A DNA stretch of 54,717 bases from a virus. Positions within the stretch are counted from its first letter, which is position 1. Every line of letters starts with the position of its first letter. Of this stretch, positions 18,608 through 28,995 are shown one piece after another. Below the pieces are notes generated by a model, which saw only the letters and a program-made list of their open reading frames with translations, did not search any database and was not told where the DNA came from. The stretch is from the IMG/VR virus record IMGVR_UViG_3300043570_000565, positions 1 through 54,717 of that record, one strand, 5' to 3'. The position numbers and the translations under genes are program-made.

Positions 18608-21600
18608 ATGGAAGAACAACTATTAAAAGATTACGTAGCAACGTATTTAAATCCTAAGTATAATGGTGATTGGGATTTAGTTAATTCAAAGTTCCCTGAG
18701 TTATCTGGACTTGACAAGCAATTGTTAAAAGACTATGTAGCAACGTATACAAATCCAAAGTATAATGGAGATTGGGATGTGGTAAACTCAAAGTTCCCGG
18801 AACTATTCCCAGCAGGAGAAACTTCTTCCGAGCCAGTAAAAAAAAAAGATACGGTATCACCATTTGTGGATGGTGGTTCGGAGCTTACAAGATTTGATCC
18901 TGCAAGTGGGCAGGTTGTACAGGAGACTCCTGAGTTTGCCACATCTAAGCCTGAAGTAAAGATCCCTGAGCAGAAGCTACCTGCACGTACTGAGTTCCAA
19001 TACCAGCCTGGCAAGCCTTTGCCTGAGCAGAAGACAGCACCACTCCCTAAGTTTGTTGAGGATCAGTTATCCACTGTTAAACCAGAGCTTATAGGGAAGA
19101 CTGAAGAGAATGTTGTACCACAACTTAAGTATCAGTTCGGTCCACTAGGATTTAAGTTCGAGGAGACTAGAGCTGGAGATTACATGATGGCTACATCTCC
19201 ATCTGGAGAGTCTATTTATATTTCTTTAGACGTTGTAGATAACAAGGATAAGGAGATAGAAGCCAATAAGCTAAACGCATTTTTAAGAAAGGGTGCCACC
19301 ACTGTAAAGAACTTATCTACTCTACAGAAGCAATACACGGACGCTAATAAAAAGATTGTATCTCAGAAAGAACTTGATGAGTCTCTGGCAAGCATCAATG
19401 CAGAGGAGACCAAAATCATGGCAAGGAACGCTGAGTTTGTTAAGGCACAGAATAAACTAGAGGCAGAGAAAGCACAACTAGAAAGTGTTCCTGTACAGCA
19501 AAGAAACAATCCAGCTTACATTGCTAGAGTAAATGACTTTATTGAAAGAGCTGATCAGTTTAGTGGTGAGTTCCAGACATTCGTAAAAGATGCTGAAGAC
19601 TTATCAAAGAGAGGCCAGCAATTAAATAAGTCTATAGGCAAGTACACTGAGATGAAAGCAGAGCAAGGCACATGGTATGGTGCTGGTTTAAATGCATTTG
19701 CTAACAAGTCATACTATAATATGGCTAAGGGATTCACCGGACTTACTATTGATTTGCTAGGTGAGTTTCTTCCAAAAGAAGCCTTGATGAGTCAAGATGA
19801 TTACGAGAAAAACTTTGTTGATCAAGCCAAGAAGGAGGGTATAGCGATACCTGAAGGAGAGGATTTTGCTGATCTTACTAGCAAAATGGATGCAGAGACA
19901 ATCGCAAGGATTGAAAATAAGGTTAGGGACTTATCGAAGAAGATTGTCAAAGGAGATATGATGGAGTCCTTAGGAGTCACATCAGACATGATGATGAAGG
20001 CTAGTGGGGTTTCTCCAGAATACTATAAATCAATTGAGAATAATTTTGTAGGCGGTGCTTTACTTGGCACACTATCATCTATACCGGCAATGGCTGGTGG
20101 ATCATTAACAAGAACTGTATTAATGGGATCTCAAATATTGGGTGGTATAGATGAGGAGATGTCTAATGATCCTGCGTTTGAAGGGATATCAGAGAATGAG
20201 AAGTACCTTGTTAAGGGGCCAATAACAGTAGCTGTTGCCCTGCTTGAGAAGGCTGGATTAAGCAACTTATTAAATCAAAAAGGTTTCTTAAATGGATTGG
20301 TACTTAAGGCATTAGGAAAGGCTAGTGCAGGAGCGAGTTATAAAACTCTAGGTGGATTGATTAGTAATGAAATAGATAATGTTGCTGCTAGAGGTGCTTT
20401 GACATTAGGGGCTGGTTTCCTAGCTGAGGCTGAGACAGGTGCATTACAGGAGGTAGCTGACATCACGGCCAAAGAAATTTACAATATGGCTAAGGAGAAG
20501 GAGATGTTTGATACTCCTGATTCGGTAGTCCAATTCATAGAGCAGGTAGGCAAGGCTGGTTTACAAGAAGGTATTGGAGCTGGTGTACTTAGTGTCCCAG
20601 GATCTGTATCTGCTGCCTATACTGGTAAAGGATTCTTGGGAATGGACGATACTCAGTTTGCTATGTTTGAAAAGATGGCGAACGACTCAAACATTCAGAA
20701 GGGATTCGTTGCTAGGCTCAAGTCTAGAATTAATAACGGTGAGATTACTGCTGCTGAAGGCAAGGACATACTTAATAATTACAGAAATTCTGTAGGCTTA
20801 TTTAACTCATTACCTGAGAACCTTGACATGCAAGGTAAGAAGGAGGCGATGAATTTACTTAAGGAGAAGCGTGACTTGGAGCGTCAGATTGATGGCAAGG
20901 ATCAGGCATTAACTACTCCTCAGCGTAATAGAGTAAACGAAATAAATCAACAACTTACTAAACTATCAGAAGATGCCGTTCAAAAGCAAGCAGCAGGTGA
21001 AGTACCTGTACAGCCAGGAGCCACAGTTGGCCAAGAAGTGGCGCAAGGAGAACCCCAAGCAGAACCTCAAGGCATTGCCCAAGAAGGTCAAGAAGTAGTA
21101 AGCCCTACGTTAGACTTAGATGGAGAGGTATCCTTACTTGAGCAGTTACTTGCACAGGAGGAGACTGCACCTACTGTGTCCGCTGGTATATCAATCTCAA
21201 GTGATACTGATGTTGAGGAGTTGAGAAATAGAACTCAGTCAAGGTCTCAGCAGGCAACAACAAAAGAAGATAAGGAATCTTCTAGTACAAGGTTGAGTAT
21301 TATTGATACCGCTAAGAAGGCCATCAATACATTGAAGTCAGTGTTCCCTAATCTTGATATTGTGATGCATGAAGATGAAGGCAGCTACAATGCTTCTATG
21401 CAAGAGATAGGTGGGAGGGCTGGATCTAGAGGAAACTTCTTTACTGATACTGATCAAGATGGTAATACAACAGGTAGGATCGATATCAATCTATCTAAAG
21501 CTAACTCTAGAACAGTAGCTCATGAGATTGCTCATGGCATACTAATAAATACTTTTGGAGACAATGTAAACTTATTCAATGACTTTAGAACAAGGTTGTC

Positions 21601-24600
21601 TAAGGTCCTTAAGGGAGACGTAAACAAGAAGTTAAATGATTTTGCTAATCAGTATGTTGATAAAAAGACAGGTAAGTTATTAGATGTAAACCACGAGGAG
21701 TTCTTAGCTGAGCTTACTGGAGCACTAGAACAACAGGAGGCCAACTTGTCTGTAACTACAATTCAGAAAGTTGCTGCGTTAATTAATGAGTTTGTGTCTA
21801 AGATTACAGGGGGTAAGTTTACCCCATTTGAGGACATAAAGAATACCAAGGATGTAGTTGACTTCTTTAACACCATATCTGGTGCTATCAGAGAAGGTAA
21901 TCAGATACAACAACTAAATAGTCAAGAGCCATATACTTCAGGTGTAGCACTACCTGTAATTAATCCTAATGAATTTGTTGGTAAGAAGTTTAGATCTCAG
22001 CTTGAGATAGGTGATTATAAATTCCCCTCTGGCATAGACATTCTTAGAATAGCTGATCTTCCTATAAAGAATTTAACCGAATTGGTAAAGCAATATGAAG
22101 GTAAAGTTGTTATTATTACTAGTGATGCCACTGGATATGGTGTAGATAAAAATGGAGATCCTATCTTAGGTGGATTTGGATTTGCTTCAAACAAAAAGAA
22201 TGTTGATGATGGTATTGGATTCGCAAGTCTGGGGACTGGTACAGTAAGTGGTACTTATACAGCAGCTGATAAAGCTTATGGTACAGGAAAGACTCTTGTA
22301 CTAGTAATGATTCAACCACCTCATACAACAATTAATAATTCGTATGGTGCTAAGTATATTGTCAGAGGACTAAAAGAAATAGCTGCATCTTCTAAAGAGG
22401 AGTTAGCAAAAACCAAAGAGTCAATTAAGACCTTTATAAAAGATTCTACGGTTATTCAAGACGAATTAAAAAAGATTAAAGGATCAGAGAAAAGATTGTT
22501 TGATTTTATTGATAGCATAAATGAGAACACCAATATAGATGATGCTGTTAAAGAATTCCTAAATGATACTACTTTTACTGTAAGAAAATTACTTGGTCAG
22601 GGTATATTGTTTAAGAATAAAGATATAAGACCTGATTCAAGTACCACGTATAGTAAGATTGCATTTAATAATATTGGATATAATATCTATGATTTCTTAA
22701 AGGAGTATGGTGACAATACAATACTCACAGATGATTTAATACTAAATGATATTGGAGGATATGTTGTTGGTGGATTTGAATTAGATGTAGTTCCTAATGA
22801 TCAAAGAGAAAATATAATAAATGATATTCAAAACAAAGGTATAGTTCATCCATTATTCAACGCTAAACTTCCTGGCACTAATCACTTTAGATTAGATGCT
22901 CTTTATGATGTTGAAGAAAACTTTGCTCAGTACGCAGTACCTGATACTCAGATATCTATACCTAAAGAAGAGAGAGATGCTTTGGTAAGAGAACTTTACA
23001 AAGATGATAGATTCTACTTAGCTAAAAATAGATCTATACCTTTAGAAGAAAGGACATACACTCATCTAACTGTTCCAGCCAAAGTTGAATTTAAGGATAC
23101 GTATTTAAAACCTAGGGGACTACTAATTGAAACAGCTCCAAAAGTTTCAACAAAGGTAGCTAGAGGAGAAGGCTTTATCCCTATAGAAGGTGCCGCTGAA
23201 CAAATGGCGAAGAGAAATTTTGTAAGCAGATCACAGATAAATGAAGAGCTATCAAAGGCATCTGGATCAACACAAGTTGCAACTACAAAGGGCAGTTATA
23301 GAAAGGCTGCAAATATTTTAAAGAATATTGGTGTAGATGGTGAGGTCCTAGACTATGGAGCAGGGCTTGGATTAGGTACTGATGCCATGAGTGAGGTCCT
23401 TGATAAGCCTGTTGATTCATTAGAAATTAATCCAGAAAGATGGAAGGGAATTAGGCCAGTAAAATATACTGATGCCAATCAAATAGATAAGAAGTATGAT
23501 GGAATAGTATCCTTGAATGTAGTAAATGTAGTTCCAAAAGAAGTAAGGGACTTCATTGTTCTTGACATATTTAATAATCTTAAAGAAGGTGGAACTGCTA
23601 TTATAAGTTCAAGAGGATTTAAAGGAGACATTGATGGTGCTAAAAACTTTGTCGATGGAGGTGAAGAAAAAAGTTACATAATAAAAAAGAGAGAGAAGGG
23701 CAAATTTATTTATGTATTCCAAAAGGGATATGATGGTAATGAGTTGTTTGAATATGTTCAAGGTTTATTAGGAGACTCTGCATTAGTATTGCCTAACAAT
23801 ACATTCGGTAAAAGAGGAGTTGTAATAACTAAACTTAGCAATGTAAAAAGCAGATCTCAATTACCTGGCAATGATGCACAGAGAATAGTTAATCTAGGAC
23901 GTGCTAATGGTTTGTCTGATCAAGCGATATCAAATGTATTAGAGAAGCGTGGCTTCACTCAAGAAGCCATTGACACTGCAATAGGTAAGGCTGAGCCTGC
24001 CGCTAAGAAGGTTGAGGTAACTGAGGAGTTTGCTCCGGGGTATGACCGAATGATTGATGAGCTTGAGGGTGTGGTTGAGAAGTCATTAAATCGTGGTACC
24101 ACTGAGGATAGAGCAATGGAAAATGCCATAAACTATCTACAGGGTACTAAGGTATACGAGAACGCTACTGACGTACAGCGTGAGGCTATGGTCCGTGATG
24201 TACGTAAGCGATTCAAGAAGCGTGAGAAGCGTGCTCCTAGTGCTGAGAAGGTAGTAGGTAAGCCAAAGAAGAAGGAGGTTACTGTCGATGAGATGGTAGC
24301 ACTGAAGGACCAGATTAAGCTTGAGGCAAGAGCTGCTCGTGAAGCTAAGGGAGACCTTAATACCAAACGAAAAGCATTGGCTGCTAAGGTGTCTGCATTG
24401 AAGGGTAAGGGAACGGTTACTACTAACCAGCTTGATACTATTATAAGAAGGATTGAGAGAACTAATCTTGACAATCCTATCATGGTAGATAGGTTGCTTG
24501 CATACATTGAGAAGGTGTTTGATAATGCCAACTATGCAGCGGACATGGCTGAGTTAAGAAAGCTACAACGTCAGGCAAGAACCAAGAAGCATACATCAAT

Positions 24601-27600
24601 GAAGGACTTTGTTGATAGGTTTACTTTTATTAATCCAGAGCTTATCCCACTTGATAGACTACAAGACTACAAGGAAGCACTTGACTTCTTGAATAACCTA
24701 ACTCCTTCTTATGCTAGGATGAATGAGATGCTTCCTGAGATTGAATCTTATCAGGTATCTGAAGAGTTTGATGCAGCTAAGACCTTTGATGGTCTTATGA
24801 GTAAGTATGAAAGCATAGCATTGAATGAGGTTGGTAGTGTAGAGGATTATGTTAATTTAATAAAGGACATAAACTCATTTAAGAGAAAGGCATTTCAGTT
24901 ACTACAGAACGAAGCGATTACTCAGGAAGAATATGACAACCTAATTGATATGGTTGGAAAGGATCAGGCTGAGATAGAGAAGAGATATGAAAAAGAAATC
25001 ACTCAGATAAAGAAGGACTTGATTGCTGAGATAAAGAATCAGAGACCAAAGACTAATCCTGAATTCACTAAGGAAGAGAATGATTTAATCAAAGAATACC
25101 TAGAGCTTAGCGATGCTGACCTTGAGAGTCTATCTCCTGAGGACTTGTTTGTACTAAATGATTTGCTTGAGAACGTAAGCAATGGAGAGATTGACTACTA
25201 TAGATTTAAGAACGTAGTGTCAAAGGCAGCCAATAACAAGGCTGGTGTTGAAGTTGGTAAGCAGTTAAAAGCATCTAAGTTAAGTCTTGGGTCGGCAGAA
25301 TTGAGAAAGAAGATGGCTCAGTTTGAAAGCTCATTCTGGGAGGGGCTTCTTGGTTTAGGTAGAGCCACATCAGGTCCACTACAAAAGTTTATTATCTCTC
25401 CTTTCAATAGAGCAATTGGATCATACGAAAAGTTTTTAAGAGATGGATACAATGATTTCTTAAAGCTTAAGAAGAAGTATAAGATTGATGATTCTAAGTT
25501 TATAAAAAGCACTAAGCAAATGAGCAAGATTGGTATGCTAACCACATACCTTCAAGAGTACATGGCTCAGTTTGACCCTAAGAACAAAGGCATTAAGGAT
25601 ATCGGTAAGCGTGATTGGTTCAAGGAAATATTAGACACCGAAACCATGAGGGACGATTACTCCCCTGAAGAGCTTAAGATTATTGAAGAGATTCATAAGA
25701 GTCTACCTAAAGATAAGGATGGTAATGTAGATCCTAAGGCGGTATACGATAGCTACATAGCTAACGATGGTAAGTTCTTTACCAAGAATGAGAAGGGATT
25801 CTTTGATGCAGTAATGGAGTGGAAGAAGAATAACTCAACATCAAAGCAGAAGGCAGCTAATGAAATGAGTGGCAATGCATTTAAGGAGATTCCTTTTCAC
25901 ATGCTTAGATCAAGATACTCTGGCCAGACTTCACAGATTACCCCATCAACATCTGGTGATAATGGTATGATACGAATCAAGGCTGGTACCGGTAAGGAGA
26001 GAGCAAGCGAAGCAGTAGGTGCTATCAATACAAACTTTGAGAAGCTATTCATCAAAGGACTTGAGCAGACTGGAAGAGATTACTTCTTATCCAAGGCACT
26101 AAAGGATATCAACAACGTGTTGGCATCTGCTAAGAAAGAACTTAATGGAGATAAAGATCCGCTAGTTAAGGCTATATCTTATACGCTATCTGATGCATTA
26201 GCTTATGAGTTTAGTGATACAGCTAGTCAGAACATATTGAAGAGATTGGTTCAGGCAAGAGCTGCTATGACATTGTTCGATCCTATCAGAGCAGGAGTTG
26301 AATTTACATCTACTCTACTATCCTTTGGTCTAAGAGCCAGAACATTATCTGGATACAAGAACTTATTCGGTAGTCAGGGAGATATGAGAAATCTACTTGA
26401 GTTCACGGATAGCCCACTAAGACTACGTCAGAATATCAACAATGCAATTGATATCAATGATGGAAGGATAGAACCACAGGGGATGCTTACGAAGTGGACA
26501 ACATTCCTATCTGGTCTACCAGAAAGAACAATGATGGTTACCTCATGGATGCCAACATTCACTAGTGAGTTTCAGAATATCACGAAGGAGAAGTTTGACA
26601 TGAAGAAGTTTAATGATAGCGAAGCATACAGAGAGAAGTATGGTAAGGCAATCAAAGAAGCTTCTGCTGTGGCTGATGCTCAGACTGAGAAGATTATTGG
26701 TCCAACAACAAAGGCAGGACAGAGAAGAGACATTGTAATTTTCCCTGGTAAAACTGTTGGCAGGGACACGGTGTCTGGTCAAATCCTTGGCTTCTTTAGC
26801 AACTATCCTTATCGAGAAGTAACTGAATTTGTAAATGGATTTAAGGAAGCAGGTGAGGTATTAAAGAAAGGTGATACAGTAGAAGCAATCAGTCAGTTGC
26901 AAAAGCCACTGGGTATTGCATTGAACGTGGCTGCCTACGGATTCTTATCCTCAGTAGTATACGCATCCAGATTAATACTTCTTGGAGACGAGGATGAAGA
27001 GGAGAGAGGCAACAAGTTACTTGAGGAGTTGATGACTTCTAAAGGATTCATTGAGGAGACAGCGGCAAATGCAGCAGCATTAGCAGCAAGTAAGTACGCA
27101 GGTGGAGGTAGAGCTATGCTACAGGTGTTAGGCACTTTAGGTATGATGCTGACTGACAATGAGGAAACAAAGACTACAATTAAAAAGATGCTAAAGGGAA
27201 GTGTCTACGTAGATCCTCTACCTACTCAGAAGTTAAGTGGATATGGTACCGCAGATAAAGTAAATACAGCAATACTAAAATACATTCCTCAGCTTGTGGT
27301 GCTTGGAAATATAATTATAGATGGTATTGGGGCTATTAACGAAGTTAAAGCTATATACGACAAGGTAGAAAGCAAAGGAGTGAATGCACTAACAGAAGAT
27401 GAGGAGCTAAGAGTATTAGCATTGAGTGCAATGTTTACAGCAACTCAATTGTACTTAAATTATAAGGGAACATCATTACCATCTTACAACACCTTGAAGG
27501 CAGGAATGAAAACAGTAAAGGAGGAAGCAGGAGTCGCTGATATATCTGCTGGAAAAGTACCTGCCAAAAAGAAATCATCTAGTGGTGGTGGAGGTGGTAG

Positions 27601-27772
27601 AGCTAAGACAATGAACAAGACTGACTTGAAGAAATATAACCGTGAGTTATATGATCAGATGTATGGATCTGGGTCTGCTACTTATGAGATAGAGCAGGAG
27701 ATAAAAGCATTCGAGAAGGAACAACGAGAATTTAAAAAGGATATCAAGGATAGAGTTTTTGGTGGGGACTAA
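18608..27772 (+). CDS. Giant multi-domain virion cargo (polyvalent) protein with zinc protease and methyltransferase domains
   Basis: 3054 aa. Order seen: two N-terminal 34-residue repeats (from residues 5 and 39); coiled regions to about 800; a Pro/Gln/Glu linker near 800-840; a gluzincin-like zinc peptidase with HEIAH at 972-976 and HEEFLAE at 1029-1035; an unassigned 400-residue domain; an SAM-dependent methyltransferase (motif I VLDYGAGLGLG at about 1580); then helical domains, a hydrophobic segment near 2767-2793 and a Lys-rich end. The tripeptide RSQ occurs at 879, 1129, 1541 and 1749, exactly at domain borders, so the chain may be cleaved. Probably packaged and ejected with DNA to act in the new host cell. 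No D-x-D-x-D polymerase motif was found. It overlaps the opposite-strand gene by 4 nt. Confidence 0.75.
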   Translation: MEEQLLKDYVATYLNPKYNGDWDLVNSKFPELSGLDKQLLKDYVATYTNPKYNGDWDVVNSKFPELFPAGETSSEPVKKKDTVSPFVDGGSELTRFDPASGQVVQETPEFATSKPEVKIPEQKLPARTEFQYQPGKPLPEQKTAPLPKFVEDQLSTVKPELIGKTEENVVPQLKYQFGPLGFKFEETRAGDYMMATSPSGESIYISLDVVDNKDKEIEANKLNAFLRKGATTVKNLSTLQKQYTDANKKIVSQKELDESLASINAEETKIMARNAEFVKAQNKLEAEKAQLESVPVQQRNNPAYIARVNDFIERADQFSGEFQTFVKDAEDLSKRGQQLNKSIGKYTEMKAEQGTWYGAGLNAFANKSYYNMAKGFTGLTIDLLGEFLPKEALMSQDDYEKNFVDQAKKEGIAIPEGEDFADLTSKMDAETIARIENKVRDLSKKIVKGDMMESLGVTSDMMMKASGVSPEYYKSIENNFVGGALLGTLSSIPAMAGGSLTRTVLMGSQILGGIDEEMSNDPAFEGISENEKYLVKGPITVAVALLEKAGLSNLLNQKGFLNGLVLKALGKASAGASYKTLGGLISNEIDNVAARGALTLGAGFLAEAETGALQEVADITAKEIYNMAKEKEMFDTPDSVVQFIEQVGKAGLQEGIGAGVLSVPGSVSAAYTGKGFLGMDDTQFAMFEKMANDSNIQKGFVARLKSRINNGEITAAEGKDILNNYRNSVGLFNSLPENLDMQGKKEAMNLLKEKRDLERQIDGKDQALTTPQRNRVNEINQQLTKLSEDAVQKQAAGEVPVQPGATVGQEVAQGEPQAEPQGIAQEGQEVVSPTLDLDGEVSLLEQLLAQEETAPTVSAGISISSDTDVEELRNRTQSRSQQATTKEDKESSSTRLSIIDTAKKAINTLKSVFPNLDIVMHEDEGSYNASMQEIGGRAGSRGNFFTDTDQDGNTTGRIDINLSKANSRTVAHEIAHGILINTFGDNVNLFNDFRTRLSKVLKGDVNKKLNDFANQYVDKKTGKLLDVNHEEFLAELTGALEQQEANLSVTTIQKVAALINEFVSKITGGKFTPFEDIKNTKDVVDFFNTISGAIREGNQIQQLNSQEPYTSGVALPVINPNEFVGKKFRSQLEIGDYKFPSGIDILRIADLPIKNLTELVKQYEGKVVIITSDATGYGVDKNGDPILGGFGFASNKKNVDDGIGFASLGTGTVSGTYTAADKAYGTGKTLVLVMIQPPHTTINNSYGAKYIVRGLKEIAASSKEELAKTKESIKTFIKDSTVIQDELKKIKGSEKRLFDFIDSINENTNIDDAVKEFLNDTTFTVRKLLGQGILFKNKDIRPDSSTTYSKIAFNNIGYNIYDFLKEYGDNTILTDDLILNDIGGYVVGGFELDVVPNDQRENIINDIQNKGIVHPLFNAKLPGTNHFRLDALYDVEENFAQYAVPDTQISIPKEERDALVRELYKDDRFYLAKNRSIPLEERTYTHLTVPAKVEFKDTYLKPRGLLIETAPKVSTKVARGEGFIPIEGAAEQMAKRNFVSRSQINEELSKASGSTQVATTKGSYRKAANILKNIGVDGEVLDYGAGLGLGTDAMSEVLDKPVDSLEINPERWKGIRPVKYTDANQIDKKYDGIVSLNVVNVVPKEVRDFIVLDIFNNLKEGGTAIISSRGFKGDIDGAKNFVDGGEEKSYIIKKREKGKFIYVFQKGYDGNELFEYVQGLLGDSALVLPNNTFGKRGVVITKLSNVKSRSQLPGNDAQRIVNLGRANGLSDQAISNVLEKRGFTQEAIDTAIGKAEPAAKKVEVTEEFAPGYDRMIDELEGVVEKSLNRGTTEDRAMENAINYLQGTKVYENATDVQREAMVRDVRKRFKKREKRAPSAEKVVGKPKKKEVTVDEMVALKDQIKLEARAAREAKGDLNTKRKALAAKVSALKGKGTVTTNQLDTIIRRIERTNLDNPIMVDRLLAYIEKVFDNANYAADMAELRKLQRQARTKKHTSMKDFVDRFTFINPELIPLDRLQDYKEALDFLNNLTPSYARMNEMLPEIESYQVSEEFDAAKTFDGLMSKYESIALNEVGSVEDYVNLIKDINSFKRKAFQLLQNEAITQEEYDNLIDMVGKDQAEIEKRYEKEITQIKKDLIAEIKNQRPKTNPEFTKEENDLIKEYLELSDADLESLSPEDLFVLNDLLENVSNGEIDYYRFKNVVSKAANNKAGVEVGKQLKASKLSLGSAELRKKMAQFESSFWEGLLGLGRATSGPLQKFIISPFNRAIGSYEKFLRDGYNDFLKLKKKYKIDDSKFIKSTKQMSKIGMLTTYLQEYMAQFDPKNKGIKDIGKRDWFKEILDTETMRDDYSPEELKIIEEIHKSLPKDKDGNVDPKAVYDSYIANDGKFFTKNEKGFFDAVMEWKKNNSTSKQKAANEMSGNAFKEIPFHMLRSRYSGQTSQITPSTSGDNGMIRIKAGTGKERASEAVGAINTNFEKLFIKGLEQTGRDYFLSKALKDINNVLASAKKELNGDKDPLVKAISYTLSDALAYEFSDTASQNILKRLVQARAAMTLFDPIRAGVEFTSTLLSFGLRARTLSGYKNLFGSQGDMRNLLEFTDSPLRLRQNINNAIDINDGRIEPQGMLTKWTTFLSGLPERTMMVTSWMPTFTSEFQNITKEKFDMKKFNDSEAYREKYGKAIKEASAVADAQTEKIIGPTTKAGQRRDIVIFPGKTVGRDTVSGQILGFFSNYPYREVTEFVNGFKEAGEVLKKGDTVEAISQLQKPLGIALNVAAYGFLSSVVYASRLILLGDEDEEERGNKLLEELMTSKGFIEETAANAAALAASKYAGGGRAMLQVLGTLGMMLTDNEETKTTIKKMLKGSVYVDPLPTQKLSGYGTADKVNTAILKYIPQLVVLGNIIIDGIGAINEVKAIYDKVESKGVNALTEDEELRVLALSAMFTATQLYLNYKGTSLPSYNTLKAGMKTVKEEAGVADISAGKVPAKKKSSSGGGGGRAKTMNKTDLKKYNRELYDQMYGSGSATYEIEQEIKAFEKEQREFKKDIKDRVFGGD
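18620..18809 (+). repeat. Two tandem 34-codon repeats at the N-terminus of the giant protein
   Basis: 18620-18707 and 18722-18809 are 102 nt apart and encode near-identical units (LLKDYVATY, NPKYNGDWD, VNSKFPEL). Silent changes outnumber replacements, so the peptide is under selection; a packaging or targeting tag is possible. Confidence 0.85.
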
Positions 27773-27966
27773 AAGTCCTCATCATATTCTATTGTCTTGA
27801 TGATATCCCTAAGATCCTTGATAAGACTCTTGACATCTTCCTTAACTGATCCGTACTCCCTGTCCACGAGCTTCTCGTAGATCTCAGCAACGCTGGCATG
27901 GAAGCCTTCTGTAGTGAAGGCTATCCTTGCAGCTCTGTCTCTTTCCTGTTGGAGTCTTGCATCCAT
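27769..27966 (-). CDS. Small charged helical protein, last gene of the leftward operon
   Basis: 65 aa, strongly charged, one predicted long helix (residues 1-60), ending YDEDF. Overlaps the upstream operon gene by 46 nt and, tail to tail, the giant cargo gene by 4 nt, so no intergenic terminator separates the two transcription units. Function unknown. Confidence 0.6.
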   Translation of the reverse strand: MDARLQQERDRAARIAFTTEGFHASVAEIYEKLVDREYGSVKEDVKSLIKDLRDIIKTIEYDEDF

Positions 27967-28406
27967 TCCTTCTCTGTTATAAAATTGTAAATAGGTTTCA
28001 TTCTTTCTTTGAGTAATCTGATCTCCTGCTTAAGTGCCTCATTCTCTTGTACTAATCTACCAACAATATTGTATGAATCAACTGGTTCGTCCCTAAATTT
28101 ATTCATAACCACCATCTCCTTGCACTTCAGATATAAACTTCTAAATTTTGAATCCAGTTCAACAAGGTCATTGAATCTTTTAAGGTAGTACTCAGCAGCG
28201 TATCTGCTCTTCTTTAAGTTGTATGCTATGCTCTCAACGTGCATGCCTGTGTCCTTTAGTAGTGAGGAGAATATCATTCTGGCTTCCACCTCACCACGGT
28301 ACCTTGTGGTAGATAGGATACGTTCTCCTGTTACTAGTTCAACGATGTTCCGTAGATTATCAATCCTCTTTCTCTCTTCCGTAAAAGAGCTCTGCTTTGA
28401 TTCCAT
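27921..28406 (-). CDS. DnaA domain IV-like DNA-binding protein (first of two)
   Basis: 161 aa from the ATG at 28406 (the frame is open further upstream, but that would overlap the nuclease gene by about 150 nt). Residues about 28-75 contain RYRGEVEARMIFSSLL then a helix-turn-helix and YAAEYYLKRF, resembling the arginine-containing double-stranded-DNA-binding domain of DnaA (Bac_DnaA_C). The C-terminal half is a coiled coil (ENEALKQEIRLLKERM). Could recognise the phage origin or act as a regulator without an ATPase domain. Confidence 0.55.
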   Translation of the reverse strand: MESKQSSFTEERKRIDNLRNIVELVTGERILSTTRYRGEVEARMIFSSLLKDTGMHVESIAYNLKKSRYAAEYYLKRFNDLVELDSKFRSLYLKCKEMVVMNKFRDEPVDSYNIVGRLVQENEALKQEIRLLKERMKPIYNFITEKEWMQDSNRKETELQG

Positions 28407-28614
28407 GTTTCTGTAGTTCTTTGATTCTATATTCCTGTAGTTTACTTGGCTTACCTGTCGCTCGCTTAACTTCGTAGAACTCAACGTCAGAGTCCTTAGG
28501 GATAGCAATTAGGTCAGGGATACCGTTCTTGTTGGTCTTAATCAACTTGATTACATAGTACCCCTGATCCTCCAGGTCCTTCATTAACTTAGTCTGTACC
28601 TGCTGCTCTGTCAT
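28360..28614 (-). CDS. VRR-NUC domain nuclease
   Basis: 84 aa from the ATG at 28614 (MTEQQ start typical of the family). Shows the VRR-NUC form of the PD-(D/E)xK site: GIPD with Asp34, then EVK with Glu48 and Lys50, and the downstream helix QEYRIKELQKHG. VRR-NUC proteins are structure-specific nucleases, often acting as Holliday-junction or flap resolvases in phages. Overlaps both neighbours in the operon, so it is translated with the DnaA-like protein. An alternative start at 28638 is possible. Confidence 0.8.
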   Translation of the reverse strand: MTEQQVQTKLMKDLEDQGYYVIKLIKTNKNGIPDLIAIPKDSDVEFYEVKRATGKPSKLQEYRIKELQKHGIKAELFYGREKED

Positions 28615-28807
28615 AGGGCCTAAAGTTTCTCTTAGCAATCATCAATGATTCTGCCTCAGTGTCAGCGAACCCTGTATCGTATGTGAACCCATCGCTGTAC
28701 CAGTACAGCCACTCCCCTACGTGTGATTGGAACACGCCTATAGATCCTACAGGAACCTCCCTCATGTAGAATAACTTCTTTGCTTGATCTCCGATGTAGA
28801 TTGTCAT
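28589..28807 (-). CDS. Hypothetical early protein
   Basis: 72 aa with many Trp, Tyr and Phe (WLYWYSDGFTYDTGF) and a short helical end. ATGA overlap with the upstream gene. No family recognised. Confidence 0.6.
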   Translation of the reverse strand: MTIYIGDQAKKLFYMREVPVGSIGVFQSHVGEWLYWYSDGFTYDTGFADTEAESLMIAKRNFRPYDRAAGTD

Positions 28808-28995
28808 TTCACTATCTCTTTAAGTTGATTCCAGATACTCTCTGCATTCTCACCCCAGTAGTATTCACACTTACCATCCTTGATAGGTGGATTCATGAAG
28901 TAAGATTGGTAATCGCTAGGCTTAGCTTTAAACCTATAGCACTTTTCTTTGTGGGGACAATCTGTCCCCGGGCACATCGTTATGTCTGGACTCAT
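28804..28995 (-). CDS. Small cysteine-rich putative zinc-binding protein
   Basis: 63 aa. CPGTDCPHKEKCYRF plus a later Cys in KCEYYW gives four closely placed cysteines and a His, a likely metal site. Similar small proteins are frequent in early operons of Bacteroidetes phages. Joined to both neighbours by ATGA overlaps. Function unknown. Confidence 0.6.
   Translation of the reverse strand: MSPDITMCPGTDCPHKEKCYRFKAKPSDYQSYFMNPPIKDGKCEYYWGENAESIWNQLKEIVK

Noticed and set aside
18608-27772. Giant protein as a virion RNA polymerase
   Set aside because: I looked for the D-x-D-x-D catalytic signature of crAss-type RNA polymerases and found none; the zinc-protease and methyltransferase domains fit a polyvalent cargo protein instead.
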